Source: Micrococcales bacterium (lineage in GTDB: Bacteria > Actinomycetota > Actinomycetes > S36-B12 > UBA10799). From it: a DNA stretch of 64,000 nt. The notes beneath the pieces are model-generated. The model did no database searches. It worked only from the letters and a program-made list of their open reading frames with translations, and was not told the origin of the DNA. Position 1 is the first letter of the stretch, and every line of letters begins with the position of its first letter. Positions 37,569-46,270 of the stretch are shown piece by piece. The stretch spans positions 1 to 64,000 of the forward strand of contig JADKAV010000006.1 in the NCBI GenBank assembly GCA_016719135.1. Direction: 5' to 3'. The position numbers and the translations under genes were made by a program.

Positions 37569-38503
37569 CTGACCGGACCCGCAGCCTCGTGATCGACACC
37601 GACACCGGATCGGATGATGCGGTCGCGCTCATCATGGCCTTCAACCACCCGGACTGCACCGTGCGCGCGGTGACTGTGGTGGCCGGCAATGTGCCGCTGG
37701 AGTCTTGCGTGCGAAACGCCTTGATCACTGCGGATCTGGTAGGCCAACAGCAGGTGCCAGTGTTCGTCGGGCTGCACAAGCCCCTGCTGCGACCCCTCGA
37801 GACGGCGGCGGGCATCCATGGTGACGACGGGATGAGTGGCGCACAATTGCCCGACCCCAGCCGTCAGGCCGACCGGCAACACGCGGTGCAGGCGCTACTG
37901 GACATAGCCGATCAGGAGCCGGGTCAGCACATCTTGGTCACCCTGGGGCCATTGAGCAACATCGCCACAGCGTTGTTGATCGACCCGCAGTTGTTAACCA
38001 AGTTCCAGCACACGTACATGATGGTCGGGGCCGCTGACGGCATCGGAAACGTCAATGCTGTCGCCGAATTCAATGCGTGGGTGGACCCGGAGGCGGCGGC
38101 GCTGGTTTTCGCCGCACCAGGCGCGAAGACCATGATCGGCTGGGATGTGTGCCGGAAGAACACGGTGATGAGAGCAGAGGACGAGACGCGGATTCTCGCC
38201 GCTGGACCGATCGGTCAGTTCGCCTCGGACATCCGGCGTCAGGTTCGTGAGTTCTCCATTGAGCTCAACGGCGCGTCCGACCACGAGTTCCCGGACCCAG
38301 CGGCGATGGCAGTAGCGCTGGACGAAAGCCTGATCGTTGAATCCGACTACCGGCACATGCTGGTGTCGACTGATGAGCAAACCCGCGGGCTGACGTTCGC
38401 CGACTACGGTCTGCCGGCCAAGGCACCCACCGTACGCGTCATCACCACTCTCGACGAGGCGGGTTTCAAAGCCCAACTCTTCGCGGCGCTGAGCGGTCTC
38501 TGA
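37565..38503 (+). CDS. iunH: Inosine/uridine-preferring nucleoside hydrolase
   Basis: 312 residues. The calcium-binding signature VIDTDTGSDDAVALIMAF is near the N-terminus; VTVVAGNVPLESCVRNAL and the second cluster NAVAEFNAWVDPEAAALVF complete the active site. It hydrolyses the N-glycosidic bond of nucleosides to base and ribose. Coupled to the ribokinase-like gene. Repeat copy 5 begins 15 bp after the stop. Confidence 0.85.
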   Translation: MTDRTRSLVIDTDTGSDDAVALIMAFNHPDCTVRAVTVVAGNVPLESCVRNALITADLVGQQQVPVFVGLHKPLLRPLETAAGIHGDDGMSGAQLPDPSRQADRQHAVQALLDIADQEPGQHILVTLGPLSNIATALLIDPQLLTKFQHTYMMVGAADGIGNVNAVAEFNAWVDPEAAALVFAAPGAKTMIGWDVCRKNTVMRAEDETRILAAGPIGQFASDIRRQVREFSIELNGASDHEFPDPAAMAVALDESLIVESDYRHMLVSTDEQTRGLTFADYGLPAKAPTVRVITTLDEAGFKAQLFAALSGL

Positions 38504-38518
38504 CTTCCGGCTCGGGTG

Positions 38519-38564
38519 CTTTCGGTGAAAATTCGACCTCGGGGTGGTCGTTTCGTCACCGAAC
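38519..38564. repeat. Dispersed two-stem repeat, copy 5
   Basis: CTTTCGGTGA ... TCACCGAA with inner stem CGACC-TCGGGGT-GGTCG. The centre differs from the other copies, but both stems still pair. Confidence 0.7.
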
Positions 38565-38659
38565 CCCGCGGGCGAAGGCAGCCTGACCCCAGACCTGGGC
38601 GCCGCCGTCCGGCTCCTGGTGGATGATGGTCAGTAGCCACGCGGCGAAAGGTGGTCAGA

Positions 38660-39835
38660 ATGAAACTCGCTGAGCGGGCGTTGCTGGCCGAGCCGTTCCA
38701 CGCCATGGCTTTCGGCCAGCGAGCCGCCGAACTGGAAGCCGCAGGCCACCCGGTGATCAAACTCAGTCTGGGTGAGCCGAACTTCGGGGCGCCCCCGGCA
38801 GTGCGTGACGCGATGCGCGAGCTCATGGACGGACGGCCGCTGCCCTACACCGCAGCGCTGGGACTGCCGTCCTTGCGGCAGGCCATCGCCGGCTTCTACC
38901 GGGACCGGCACACGGTTGAAGTCGATCCGGCGCACATCGTCGTCACCTCTGGCGCCTCGTGCGCGCTACTACTGGCTGTCGCCGCCACGGTCGAGCCGGG
39001 TGACGAGGTGCTCATGGCTGACCCTTCGTACCCCTGCAATCGCGAGATCGTACGCAGTTTCGGAGGTCGAGTTGTCTCCGTGCCGACAAGTGTGCGATCG
39101 CGCTACCAGCTCGACAGCTCGTCGGTTGCGCACGCCTGGACCGACCGAACCCGCGCGGTCATGCTGGCCAGCCCCTCGAACCCGACCGGCACATCCATTC
39201 CCTTCGACGAACTGGCCGCCATCTGCGAGTTGACCCGCTCGCGCAACGGGTGGCGCATCGTCGATGAGATCTATCTGGAGCTGGCTGACCCCGATGAGAG
39301 CGGCATGCCCGCCAGGAGTGTGCTGAGCACCGATCCGCAGGCGCTGGTCATCAACAGTTTCTCCAAGTACTTCGGCATGACCGGATGGCGCCTCGGCTGG
39401 GCTATCGTGCCCGGGGACATTGTTGAGCAGGTCGAGCGCCTGGCGATGAACTACTTCCTGTGCGCTTCGGCGCCCGCGCAACAAGCGGCTTTGGCTGCCT
39501 TCGAACCGTCGTCGTTGGCGGAGTGCGAACGTCGAAGCGCCGAACTGCGGGCCCGCCGCAAAATCGTGCTTGAGGCCTTGAACGCGATCGGCCTTTCCGT
39601 ACCGGTGATCCCCGATGGCGCTTTCTACGTGTACTTCGATGTATCCGGTACCGGGTTGGACGCATGGGAGTTCTGCGAGCGGGCACTGTCGGAAGTGCAC
39701 GTATCCCTGACCCCGGGCCGTGACTTCGGGGTCGTCACCGCCAACACCCATGTCCGCTTGTCGTACGCGGCTGCCCGGGAGGACGTGCACGAGGGGATGA
39801 CCAGGCTCGGCGAGTTTGTGGCCTCGCTGGGTTGA
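38660..39835 (+). CDS. Class I/II PLP-dependent aminotransferase
   Basis: 391 residues from ATG 38660, preceded by AAAGGTGG. Fold-type I motifs: LSLGEPNFGAPPAVRDAM, ASPSNPTGTSIPFDEL, the Asp-containing WRIVDEIYLEL, and the PLP lysine in INSFSKYFGMTGWRLGWA. The C-terminal substrate Arg is in NTHVRLSYA. It resembles aspartate/alanine-type aminotransferases. A single gene, so the substrate is uncertain. Confidence 0.85.
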   Translation: MKLAERALLAEPFHAMAFGQRAAELEAAGHPVIKLSLGEPNFGAPPAVRDAMRELMDGRPLPYTAALGLPSLRQAIAGFYRDRHTVEVDPAHIVVTSGASCALLLAVAATVEPGDEVLMADPSYPCNREIVRSFGGRVVSVPTSVRSRYQLDSSSVAHAWTDRTRAVMLASPSNPTGTSIPFDELAAICELTRSRNGWRIVDEIYLELADPDESGMPARSVLSTDPQALVINSFSKYFGMTGWRLGWAIVPGDIVEQVERLAMNYFLCASAPAQQAALAAFEPSSLAECERRSAELRARRKIVLEALNAIGLSVPVIPDGAFYVYFDVSGTGLDAWEFCERALSEVHVSLTPGRDFGVVTANTHVRLSYAAAREDVHEGMTRLGEFVASLG

Positions 39836-39917
39836 CCGAGCTTGAGGTCGACCCAGTGGGCCGCGCAACGTGACATTCCACCGGCGACAGTCCGCATGCA
39901 GACAACCGCCTAGCCAA

Positions 39918-40217
39918 TCACTTGACGGTGAATCTCACGTGCGCGATCGGACCAGCCCCAGCGCCGTTCACGCCACGCACGGACACCCCGTAGCGCGAAC
40001 CCGGCTTCACTCCCGGGATTCGATACCTCGTCACCGACCTGTCGACCCAGGGTCCAGGCAGCCGCGTGAAGTGCTTCCGAGACCTGATTGCCCGGCTCGG
40101 TTGGCACCTGGATGCACAGACTGGGTGCGCCTTGACCCGCTTCACCACTCTCACCGGCGCCGGACTGAGCTGCACGGCCTGGTGGTCGGTGTTCGGGCCC
40201 GCCGCACCGTCCGACAT
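39918..40217 (-). pseudogene. Fibronectin type III C-terminal fragment
   Basis: Reading leftward, the end of this frame is FnIII-like: VTRYRIPGVKPGSRYGVSVR followed by GVNGAGAGPIAHVRFTVK and a stop at 39918. The part before it (VRVVKRVKAHPVCASRCQPS) could be the start of the same module but lacks a signal peptide and a good start. It is probably the remnant of a secreted protein. It could also be a small gene. Confidence 0.4.
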
Positions 40218-40254
40218 GACTGTGGGGTGCCCTCAACGAGCACCCCACAGTCAC
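40218..40254 (-). terminator. Rho-independent-type hairpin
   Basis: A perfect 14-bp stem (TGACTGTGGGGTGC at 40218-40231 pairing with 40241-40254) with a 9-base loop lies 18 bp after the stop of the leftward IgGFc-like gene. There is no strong T run, which is common in actinobacteria. Confidence 0.65.
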
Positions 40255-40272
40255 ATCAGTCTGACTGACTTG

Positions 40273-42210
40273 CTACGGCCTGACCTTCCAGGACTTGCGC
40301 CACGTGTTACGACGCCACGTATCCGCCTGGCCCTTCTTCGGCTTTGCCTTCACCACGACGCGCACCCGCAGTGAGTCGTAGCCTGTGGACCGCACGGTGA
40401 TCTTGCCCTTCTTCGTCACGTTCGTGTCGCAGAAGCGCACCTCGCCAGCGGCCGAGGCCTTGGTCGGGATGCAGAACACCCGGATCGACGTCTTGCCGTG
40501 CTTATTGGTCTTGATGCTCTTGACCAAGCGCACCTTGCCGTTCTGGCCCAACGACACCGGCGACTTCTTCACCTTCTTCTTGTTGATCGGAAGCTTCTTC
40601 CTCTTGGTCGGCGGCGGCGTGGCGCTGACCCAGGTAACCGTTGCCGCTGCCGACAAGGTTCCGTAGGTGGCAGTCACGGTGTCCTTGCCCAGCTTGCTGC
40701 TGGTGTAGCAGTGCTGCAAGACCCCGGAAGCGTTCGTGAAGCCCGAGGTCGTTGTCGGGTTGACACCCTCGACCTTGAGCTTCACATCGATGCCGGCCAG
40801 CGGCTTGTTCTCCTTGTCCAGCACCGTGGTGTCCAGGCACGCCTGGGTGTTCACCTTCACCGTCTGCGCCGGCGGCGTCAGCGTCAACGCGGCCACCGCA
40901 TTGATGGATGCGAACGCGGCCCCGCCAGGATACCCGTAGGAGTCGTCGTCGTCGAAACCGTAGACATAGATGCCGAACGGTTGGCTCGAGCTCATCGTGT
41001 GGCTGCCCGCGGTCAGATCCACTTGGGCCCCGGAGAACCCTGTGGAACCGATGGCGCTGAACTGGCCCGCCGGCACGACGGCTCCGTCGAGTTGCACCTG
41101 TCCCACACCCGCATCCGCAGTTACCACATTCACGAAGTTGCGCGCGAAGCCGGTCTCAGGTGTGGCGAAGGTGTACTGGTTCAGGAATTGTTCGGACGGG
41201 ATGAGCAGCATCATGAACGGGTCTGCTTCCACACCGTCGTAGGTGGTCCCGTTGGAGTATTGCGCCGCCAGGATGGGCTTGTCGGAAGTGATGGTCGCCT
41301 GTCCGTCGATGATCTGTTGGTGCACCTGGCCGCGGTTGAGTGTGGCCACCGCGACCCCGTTGACCGCCACCGTGGTCGCGTTCTCGGAGGCCACCATACG
41401 GAACGTGTCACCATTCAAACGCGTCTTCAACGGCACGGTTTGGAAGGACTTACCCCATGTGGGAGTGCCAGGCAATTGCTCGACCAAGTGATCGCAGTAG
41501 CGGATAGTGGCGTCCGGGACGTTCGCGCACGACTGCCCGCCGAACACCGCGACCGGCTTCGTCGAAGTGATGACTGTGCCGGAGAGGTCGCCGGTACTGG
41601 ACGAGACCGGCAGTGCCTCACCCCTACTCAACATCTTGGTGGTGGAGGTTCCCGCCGTCACGCCCGCTGTGGTGTCGGCGGCGGGTACGTAGGTCACCTC
41701 GGTACCATCCTCAGTCGCGGCGACCGCGAATTCCGAGGCCTGGCCGAGAGCCGGATAACTCAGGACGACGTACTCCTTGGCGAGAACATCGACCGGAAGC
41801 CCCATGAACGCATCCGTGGAGAATTGGATACGGTTCAGGCCGTACACGCTGACCTCGTCGTTCGCGGTGACTTGGATCGCGCGCTGCTCCGGATCGCCTG
41901 AGTCCCCAGCCGACAACTGGGCACCATCGGGCACCGCCACGGTGGTCACTACACCAGGATTGACCGTGAAGTTCTGAGAAAACGACAGTCCGGGCACCGC
42001 TACGGTCCCACTCGTGGCTGTCGGCCCACTGATGAACAACTGCAATTCCGGGGTTCCGAAGTGGTTCCTCGGGAATGTGAGCCAGAAGTCCTTGCCGAGA
42101 CTGTCCGGGCGTTCGGCCGCAGTAGCCGGCGATGCTGCCAGCAGTGGCGACAGCGACACCGCAAGCGCGGTGGCGGCCAGCCCGGCCAGCCATCTGGGTT
42201 TGGCGAACAT
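40273..42210 (-). CDS. Secreted IgGFc-binding-like protein with Big-type Ig domain
   Basis: 645 residues with a signal peptide (LAGLAATALAVSLSPLLAAS). The first 420 residues match the IgGFc_binding N-terminal module: LGKDFWLTFPRNHFGTPELQ, FISGPTATSGTVAVPG, and repeated ATTVAVNGVAVATLNRGQVH elements. An Ig-like domain follows (CLDTTVLDKENKPLAGIDVK, SGVLQHCYTSSKLGKDTVTA). The last 100 residues are very Lys/Arg-rich (KRKKLPINKKKVKKSPVSLG). Probably surface-exposed or secreted; the binding partner is unknown. Confidence 0.75.
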   Translation of the reverse strand: MFAKPRWLAGLAATALAVSLSPLLAASPATAAERPDSLGKDFWLTFPRNHFGTPELQLFISGPTATSGTVAVPGLSFSQNFTVNPGVVTTVAVPDGAQLSAGDSGDPEQRAIQVTANDEVSVYGLNRIQFSTDAFMGLPVDVLAKEYVVLSYPALGQASEFAVAATEDGTEVTYVPAADTTAGVTAGTSTTKMLSRGEALPVSSSTGDLSGTVITSTKPVAVFGGQSCANVPDATIRYCDHLVEQLPGTPTWGKSFQTVPLKTRLNGDTFRMVASENATTVAVNGVAVATLNRGQVHQQIIDGQATITSDKPILAAQYSNGTTYDGVEADPFMMLLIPSEQFLNQYTFATPETGFARNFVNVVTADAGVGQVQLDGAVVPAGQFSAIGSTGFSGAQVDLTAGSHTMSSSQPFGIYVYGFDDDDSYGYPGGAAFASINAVAALTLTPPAQTVKVNTQACLDTTVLDKENKPLAGIDVKLKVEGVNPTTTSGFTNASGVLQHCYTSSKLGKDTVTATYGTLSAAATVTWVSATPPPTKRKKLPINKKKVKKSPVSLGQNGKVRLVKSIKTNKHGKTSIRVFCIPTKASAAGEVRFCDTNVTKKGKITVRSTGYDSLRVRVVVKAKPKKGQADTWRRNTWRKSWKVRP

Positions 42211-42537
42211 GACGATCCTCTCATTTGGGCCGGGGTTCGCTCAGGCCTGAGCCAACCCAACTACCCGCTGACCATACCGTCAGGATGAGACCCTGGCCAG
42301 CAAACGGACATCTTCGGACCAAAGTCGCATGCGACCTCGAGAGCCCTGGTGACCACTGTCCCGAGCAGGGCCAGCGAAAAGGGGGCGAGCAAGGCAATAG
42401 AGCGTTGAATGCGGGTCGCCCCGTAGAAGCCGGTCATCGCGCGACAGCGACAGACTGCCGAGTGGAGGGCGGCGACGTCAGGTGTTCCGAACAACCCCAA
42501 CAACGCGGCCCTCCGCCCGGGAGAACCAGCCGAGTCC
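42211..42537. other. Gap without a gene
   Basis: About 330 bases between the starts and ends of two leftward genes. Only short frames without start signals are seen. It should contain the promoter of the IgGFc-like gene; no clear -35/-10 was picked out. Confidence 0.5.
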
Positions 42538-44112
42538 CTATGCGAAGTTCTCCGGCAGGATCGTGGGCTTGGTCTCGCCGTACAACCACTGCTCGAAGTA
42601 GTCGTCTAGCAGCGCCCGTTTGGCACCCTTTAGCCCACTAGCCTTCTTCGCCTGACGGATGAACTGCGCAGTATTGATGTTGCTGTAGGCGTAGCGCTTG
42701 CCGAGCTTGCGCGACAGGCCGAAGAACTTGGCGTCACCGACAATCTCGCGGTATCCCTGCAGCGTCATCGCACCGCGCTGGTAGGTCGGGAAGAACTCGA
42801 ACAAGTTGGACGGGTCGCCGCCAAGGATGGCTGGCGCGATCTCCCAGTCCTCGGCCGGAGTGGAGGCGTAGAGGTCGTCGAAGAGTGCGGCAGGGTCCTT
42901 GCCGTCACTCTTCTTTGCACTCCAGTACCAGGTACTCCAGTTCGCCCAGCCCTCGTTGAACCAGATGTCGGCCCACGTCTGCAGCGTGACACGGTTACCG
43001 AACCATTGGTGAGCCAACTCGTGCAGTTGCGTTCCCACGTTGATGGCGGGATCGCCGGTGCGGTAGTTGCCTGCGTAGTGCGGCTTGCCCTGAACCTCGA
43101 GCGCGTAGCCGACACCAGCGGCCCGGTCGGCCACTGCACCAGTCGAGTCGAAGGGATAGGGCCCGTACAGACGACTAAGGAAATTGAGTTGCCCTGGGGC
43201 CTGGTCCAGCGAAGCTTGAACAGCATCGGCTTGCTCCGCCGTGGCAGAGCTGTCGACGGCGTTGTAGACCGGCAAGCTCCTGCCGGTGGACTTCTCCCGC
43301 ATCGAACCCACCACGTACTTGAAGTCGCCGACTGTCGCGGTTGTGAGGTAGGTGGCGGTGGGGGCATCTTCGAGCCAACGCCAGGTCACCGTACCGTCGC
43401 GGTGCTTCTTGTTACCGATGTTCTCCCCGATGCCCAGAGCGGTCTTACCCTTGGGCACGCGGATCAGTGTCCGGAACGTGGCTTTGTCCGACGGGTAGTT
43501 GTTCGAGGGGAACCAGCTCTGCGCGCCGATCGGTTCGTTGACCACGAATGATCCGTCGCAGGTCTGGGGTTCGGCCAACGGGTAGCAGGCGCGGATCCAG
43601 CCTTCGACCGACTCGTCGGCGTCTGTTATCGCCTTCGGGGTTCCGGAGTATTTCACCTTGACCGTGAAGTTGCGGCCCGCTTTAGGCCGGCTCGACGGAC
43701 GAGGGGTGACGACCAGTTTCATCGGCTGAGTAACGACGGGATTGCTACTCAGGACCGGTGTCGCGTCGACCTGCTTGAACCGGGCGGGGCGGCCGTCGAC
43801 CTTAACGCTGGACACGTCGAGATCTTGGAAGTCGAGGCTGAATCGTTTGAGTTTGCGGTCGGCCGTCGCTCGGATGGTCGTTTTGGCGGACTTGAACACG
43901 TTGTCCGTGGGGTCGTAATTGAGGTAGATGCGGTAGTGGTCGACGTCGTACCCACCGTTGCCGATCTGCGGGAAAAGCGGATCCCCAAGCGTGCGTTTAC
44001 CCACAGTCGGCTTGCCTTTGCCATCGCTACTGGCCAGTGCGCTGGCGCTGGCTGGCACAGTTGCCACCATCAGCGCGGCAGTCACCACGATCACACCACT
44101 ACGTAATGCCAT
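42538..44112 (-). CDS. Secreted M1-family zinc metallopeptidase
   Basis: 524 residues from ATG 44110-44112 with a signal peptide (SGVIVVTAALMVATVPASAS). The zinc motif HELAHQWFG is at about 364-372, with the third ligand Glu about 387 in WFNEGWANWS, exactly the HEXXH-x18-E spacing. The usual GAMEN exopeptidase motif is replaced by GVGYALEVQG, as in other secreted actinobacterial members I recall. It cleaves peptides outside the cell. Divergent from the GntR operon across a short region. Confidence 0.85.
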   Translation of the reverse strand: MALRSGVIVVTAALMVATVPASASALASSDGKGKPTVGKRTLGDPLFPQIGNGGYDVDHYRIYLNYDPTDNVFKSAKTTIRATADRKLKRFSLDFQDLDVSSVKVDGRPARFKQVDATPVLSSNPVVTQPMKLVVTPRPSSRPKAGRNFTVKVKYSGTPKAITDADESVEGWIRACYPLAEPQTCDGSFVVNEPIGAQSWFPSNNYPSDKATFRTLIRVPKGKTALGIGENIGNKKHRDGTVTWRWLEDAPTATYLTTATVGDFKYVVGSMREKSTGRSLPVYNAVDSSATAEQADAVQASLDQAPGQLNFLSRLYGPYPFDSTGAVADRAAGVGYALEVQGKPHYAGNYRTGDPAINVGTQLHELAHQWFGNRVTLQTWADIWFNEGWANWSTWYWSAKKSDGKDPAALFDDLYASTPAEDWEIAPAILGGDPSNLFEFFPTYQRGAMTLQGYREIVGDAKFFGLSRKLGKRYAYSNINTAQFIRQAKKASGLKGAKRALLDDYFEQWLYGETKPTILPENFA

Positions 44113-44206
44113 CCGAATCCTCTTCTCCGCAGGGTGCTCACTATATGGGTGACAGAGCGACGAAGGCCGGTGAGTGATCCGGTCGGGTGGAAAGTGCCCG
44201 ACCCTC

Positions 44207-44235
44207 TTGACCTCTGTCCGCCGACGCTCTAGCAT
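44207..44235 (+). promoter_or_regulatory. Promoter of the GntR operon
   Basis: TTGACC (44207-44212), a 17-bp spacer and TAGCAT (44230-44235) form a good SigA-type promoter. The start of transcription would fall in the palindrome that follows, 40-50 bp before the GntR ATG. Confidence 0.65.
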
Positions 44236-44259
44236 ACTTGTCTAGTGGTCTAGACAAGT
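44236..44259. promoter_or_regulatory. GntR/UTRA operator
   Basis: ACTTGTCTAG (44236-44245) and CTAGACAAGT (44250-44259) are exact complements separated by TGGT. A further ACAAGT half-site follows at 44262. It directly abuts the -10 element. The GTCTAGAC core resembles sites of UTRA-type GntR regulators such as DasR/NagR. The regulator is very likely the next gene. Confidence 0.7.
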
Positions 44260-44286
44260 GGACAAGTCACTGGAGAGGGGGTCGGA

Positions 44287-45021
44287 ATGAGCGTGACAGC
44301 CAGGGCGAACGACTTCACTCCCCTCTATGTCCACATCGGCCGGTACCTGCGGGCACTGATTCTCGACGGCGAACTCACCACCGGGGACGCGATTCCCTCG
44401 GAAACCGACCTGGTCAAGAAGTTCGGCACCACCCGCGGCACGGTCCGAAGCGCAGTCGACGTCCTTGTCAACGAGAAACTGGTGCAGCGTGTGCATGGCA
44501 AGGGCACTTTCGTCCAAGCCCGACCGATCCGCCACGACATCTGGGATTTCGGCGGGTTCACCGACAGCTTGGGCGACCAGGCGTCGTTGGCTGTGGCCAA
44601 GGTGATCTCGGCACACACGATGGATCTGGAGGGCCGCACCTACTTCGAACTGGTGCGGTTGCGCGGCATCAAAGTCAACGATCACATCGACTACCTGTCG
44701 CTAGACACGTCCTGGATTCCGCTGGACATGTTCCCCGGCATCGACGTGGTCGACTTCGAAGACCGCTCGCTGTATGAACTGTTCCGGAAAACCTACGACA
44801 CCCACCCGCGGCGCACGGCCATGACCCTCACCGCGGAAGTCATCGACGACACCGAGCGCAGACTGCTCAAGGAGAAATCCCAAGACGCGCTGCTCGTGGC
44901 GCACGGCAGTGCATTCGACCAGAACGACATCGAGATCGAGCGGATCAAATCCGTCTACTCCTCGCGCATCCAGTTCAACTTCACCACCGCCATCGCGGAT
45001 CCGGAGGAGTGGCTGAAATGA
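44287..45021 (+). CDS. GntR-family regulator with UTRA domain
   Basis: 244 residues from ATG 44287 after GAGAGGGGG. The winged helix reads IGRYLRALILDGELTTGDAI then PSETDLVKKFGTTRGTVRSA and RVHGKGTFVQ. The C-terminal UTRA ligand domain includes GRTYFELVRLRGIKVND and the family end ERIKSVYSSRIQFNFTT. It probably represses the seven-gene operon it heads and senses a pathway intermediate. Its stop overlaps the BtpA gene (ATGA). Confidence 0.85.
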   Translation: MSVTARANDFTPLYVHIGRYLRALILDGELTTGDAIPSETDLVKKFGTTRGTVRSAVDVLVNEKLVQRVHGKGTFVQARPIRHDIWDFGGFTDSLGDQASLAVAKVISAHTMDLEGRTYFELVRLRGIKVNDHIDYLSLDTSWIPLDMFPGIDVVDFEDRSLYELFRKTYDTHPRRTAMTLTAEVIDDTERRLLKEKSQDALLVAHGSAFDQNDIEIERIKSVYSSRIQFNFTTAIADPEEWLK

Positions 45022-45791
45022 CCGCTCTCTGCGCATCTTTCGGCGTATCCAAGCCGATCCTGGCCATGCTGCACCTCAAGGGCGAGGATCCGCGCGATGT
45101 TCTGAACCGCGCGATGCAGGAGACCGACATTCTGGTGAGCAACGGTGTCGACGCGCTGGTCGTGGAGAACTACTTCGGATCGCGCGCGGATGTCGAAACC
45201 GTGCTCGCGACACTGGCCGCCGAATCCCTGCCGGTGCCGTACGGGATCAACGTCCTCGACGACGGCCCCGCCTCGTTCGCGCTGGCTGACACCTACGGCG
45301 CAGCGTTCGTTCAGATGGACTCCGTCGCCGGTCATCTGCCCGCGGACCAGGATCCCGGCTTCGCCCGATCCCTCGCGGACCTTCGGGCGAAGAGTTCGGC
45401 GCTGCTCCTCGGCGGGGTGCGGTTCAAGTACCAGCCGGTGCTGTCCGAAAACCCGCTGGACGTCGACCTGCACCTGGCCAGCCAGCGCTGTGATGCGGTC
45501 GTCGTGACCGGCGACAAAACCGGGGAACAGACCTCGCCGCTGAAGATCGCGCAGTTCCGCTACGTGCTGGGTCCGCGGTTCCCGCTGGTGGTCGGCGCCG
45601 GAGTCACCGCCGAAAACTGCCACGAGCAGCTTCTGCACACCGACGCCGCCATCGTGGGCAGCTCGCTGAAGGACACCGGCGAGGCGTCCGGCGAAATCTC
45701 AGCCACCGCCGTCGCGGAGTTCATGGACGCGGTCAGGCAGGTCCGGGCGTTGGTCGCCGCACCGACCGTAACCGGGCAGGAATGCTCATGA
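45018..45791 (+). CDS. BtpA/SgcQ-family TIM-barrel protein
   Basis: 257 residues from ATG 45018. BtpA-family motifs: PILAMLHLKGEDPRDVLNRA, GVDALVVENYFGSRADVETV, and a late phosphate-type loop VVVGAGVTAENCHEQL with AAIVGSSLKDTG. Other members are found in sugar or nucleoside catabolic operons and are predicted lyases or isomerases. The activity is not known here. Located between GntR and a cupin, with overlaps on both sides. Confidence 0.75.
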   Translation: MTALCASFGVSKPILAMLHLKGEDPRDVLNRAMQETDILVSNGVDALVVENYFGSRADVETVLATLAAESLPVPYGINVLDDGPASFALADTYGAAFVQMDSVAGHLPADQDPGFARSLADLRAKSSALLLGGVRFKYQPVLSENPLDVDLHLASQRCDAVVVTGDKTGEQTSPLKIAQFRYVLGPRFPLVVGAGVTAENCHEQLLHTDAAIVGSSLKDTGEASGEISATAVAEFMDAVRQVRALVAAPTVTGQECS

Positions 45792-46270
45792 AGACGGTCG
45801 ACGCCGTGCGCGCGGATGCTCTGGACCTGAGCCCTTGGGGCCGGCTGTACGACCTTGCCGACGCCGGATCACCGGACGTGGTCAGCACGCAGGGCCTGGA
45901 CTGGCGCGACGGCTACACGAACCAGCCCGTCGTGGACGGGCCGACACATCTGGGGATGACCGCCGGTCCTGCGCTGTCCAGCCCGGTCAGCCTGATGGAA
46001 CACCATCTGCACACCCGTGAGGGGATCGCCCCGATCGCAGCGCCCATCGTCGTGCCGGTCGCCGAGGCACCGCGGGCGGACGCGATCACCGCACTTCTTC
46101 TGCAGCCTGGACAGTGCCTGATGCTCAACACCGGCATCTGGCACGCACCGGCCCTGGGCATCGCTGGGCCCAGCGTGTACTACTGGCTGGCAGGCGTCGA
46201 CCAGACCGTTGCCGACACCTGGGTCGAGATCACCGACGGGCCCGTCACGATCCGAGCCGACCATGTCTGA
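45788..46270 (+). CDS. Ureidoglycolate lyase (AllA)-like cupin
   Basis: 160 residues from ATG 45788. Cupin motifs of the AllA type: SLMEHHLHTREGIAPIAAP, IVVPVAEAPRADAITALLLQ, and PGQCLMLNTGIWHAPALGI, with conserved His and Glu residues for a metal. AllA releases urea from ureidoglycolate; this relative may act on a related compound. It overlaps both neighbours. No allantoin genes are near, so the AllA reaction is not assumed. Confidence 0.65.
   Translation: MKTVDAVRADALDLSPWGRLYDLADAGSPDVVSTQGLDWRDGYTNQPVVDGPTHLGMTAGPALSSPVSLMEHHLHTREGIAPIAAPIVVPVAEAPRADAITALLLQPGQCLMLNTGIWHAPALGIAGPSVYYWLAGVDQTVADTWVEITDGPVTIRADHV

Noticed and set aside
40498..41901. Long rightward frame (about 467 codons) opposite the IgGFc-like gene
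   Set aside because: Arg/His-rich shadow without motif. The minus strand has a signal peptide and recognised domains.
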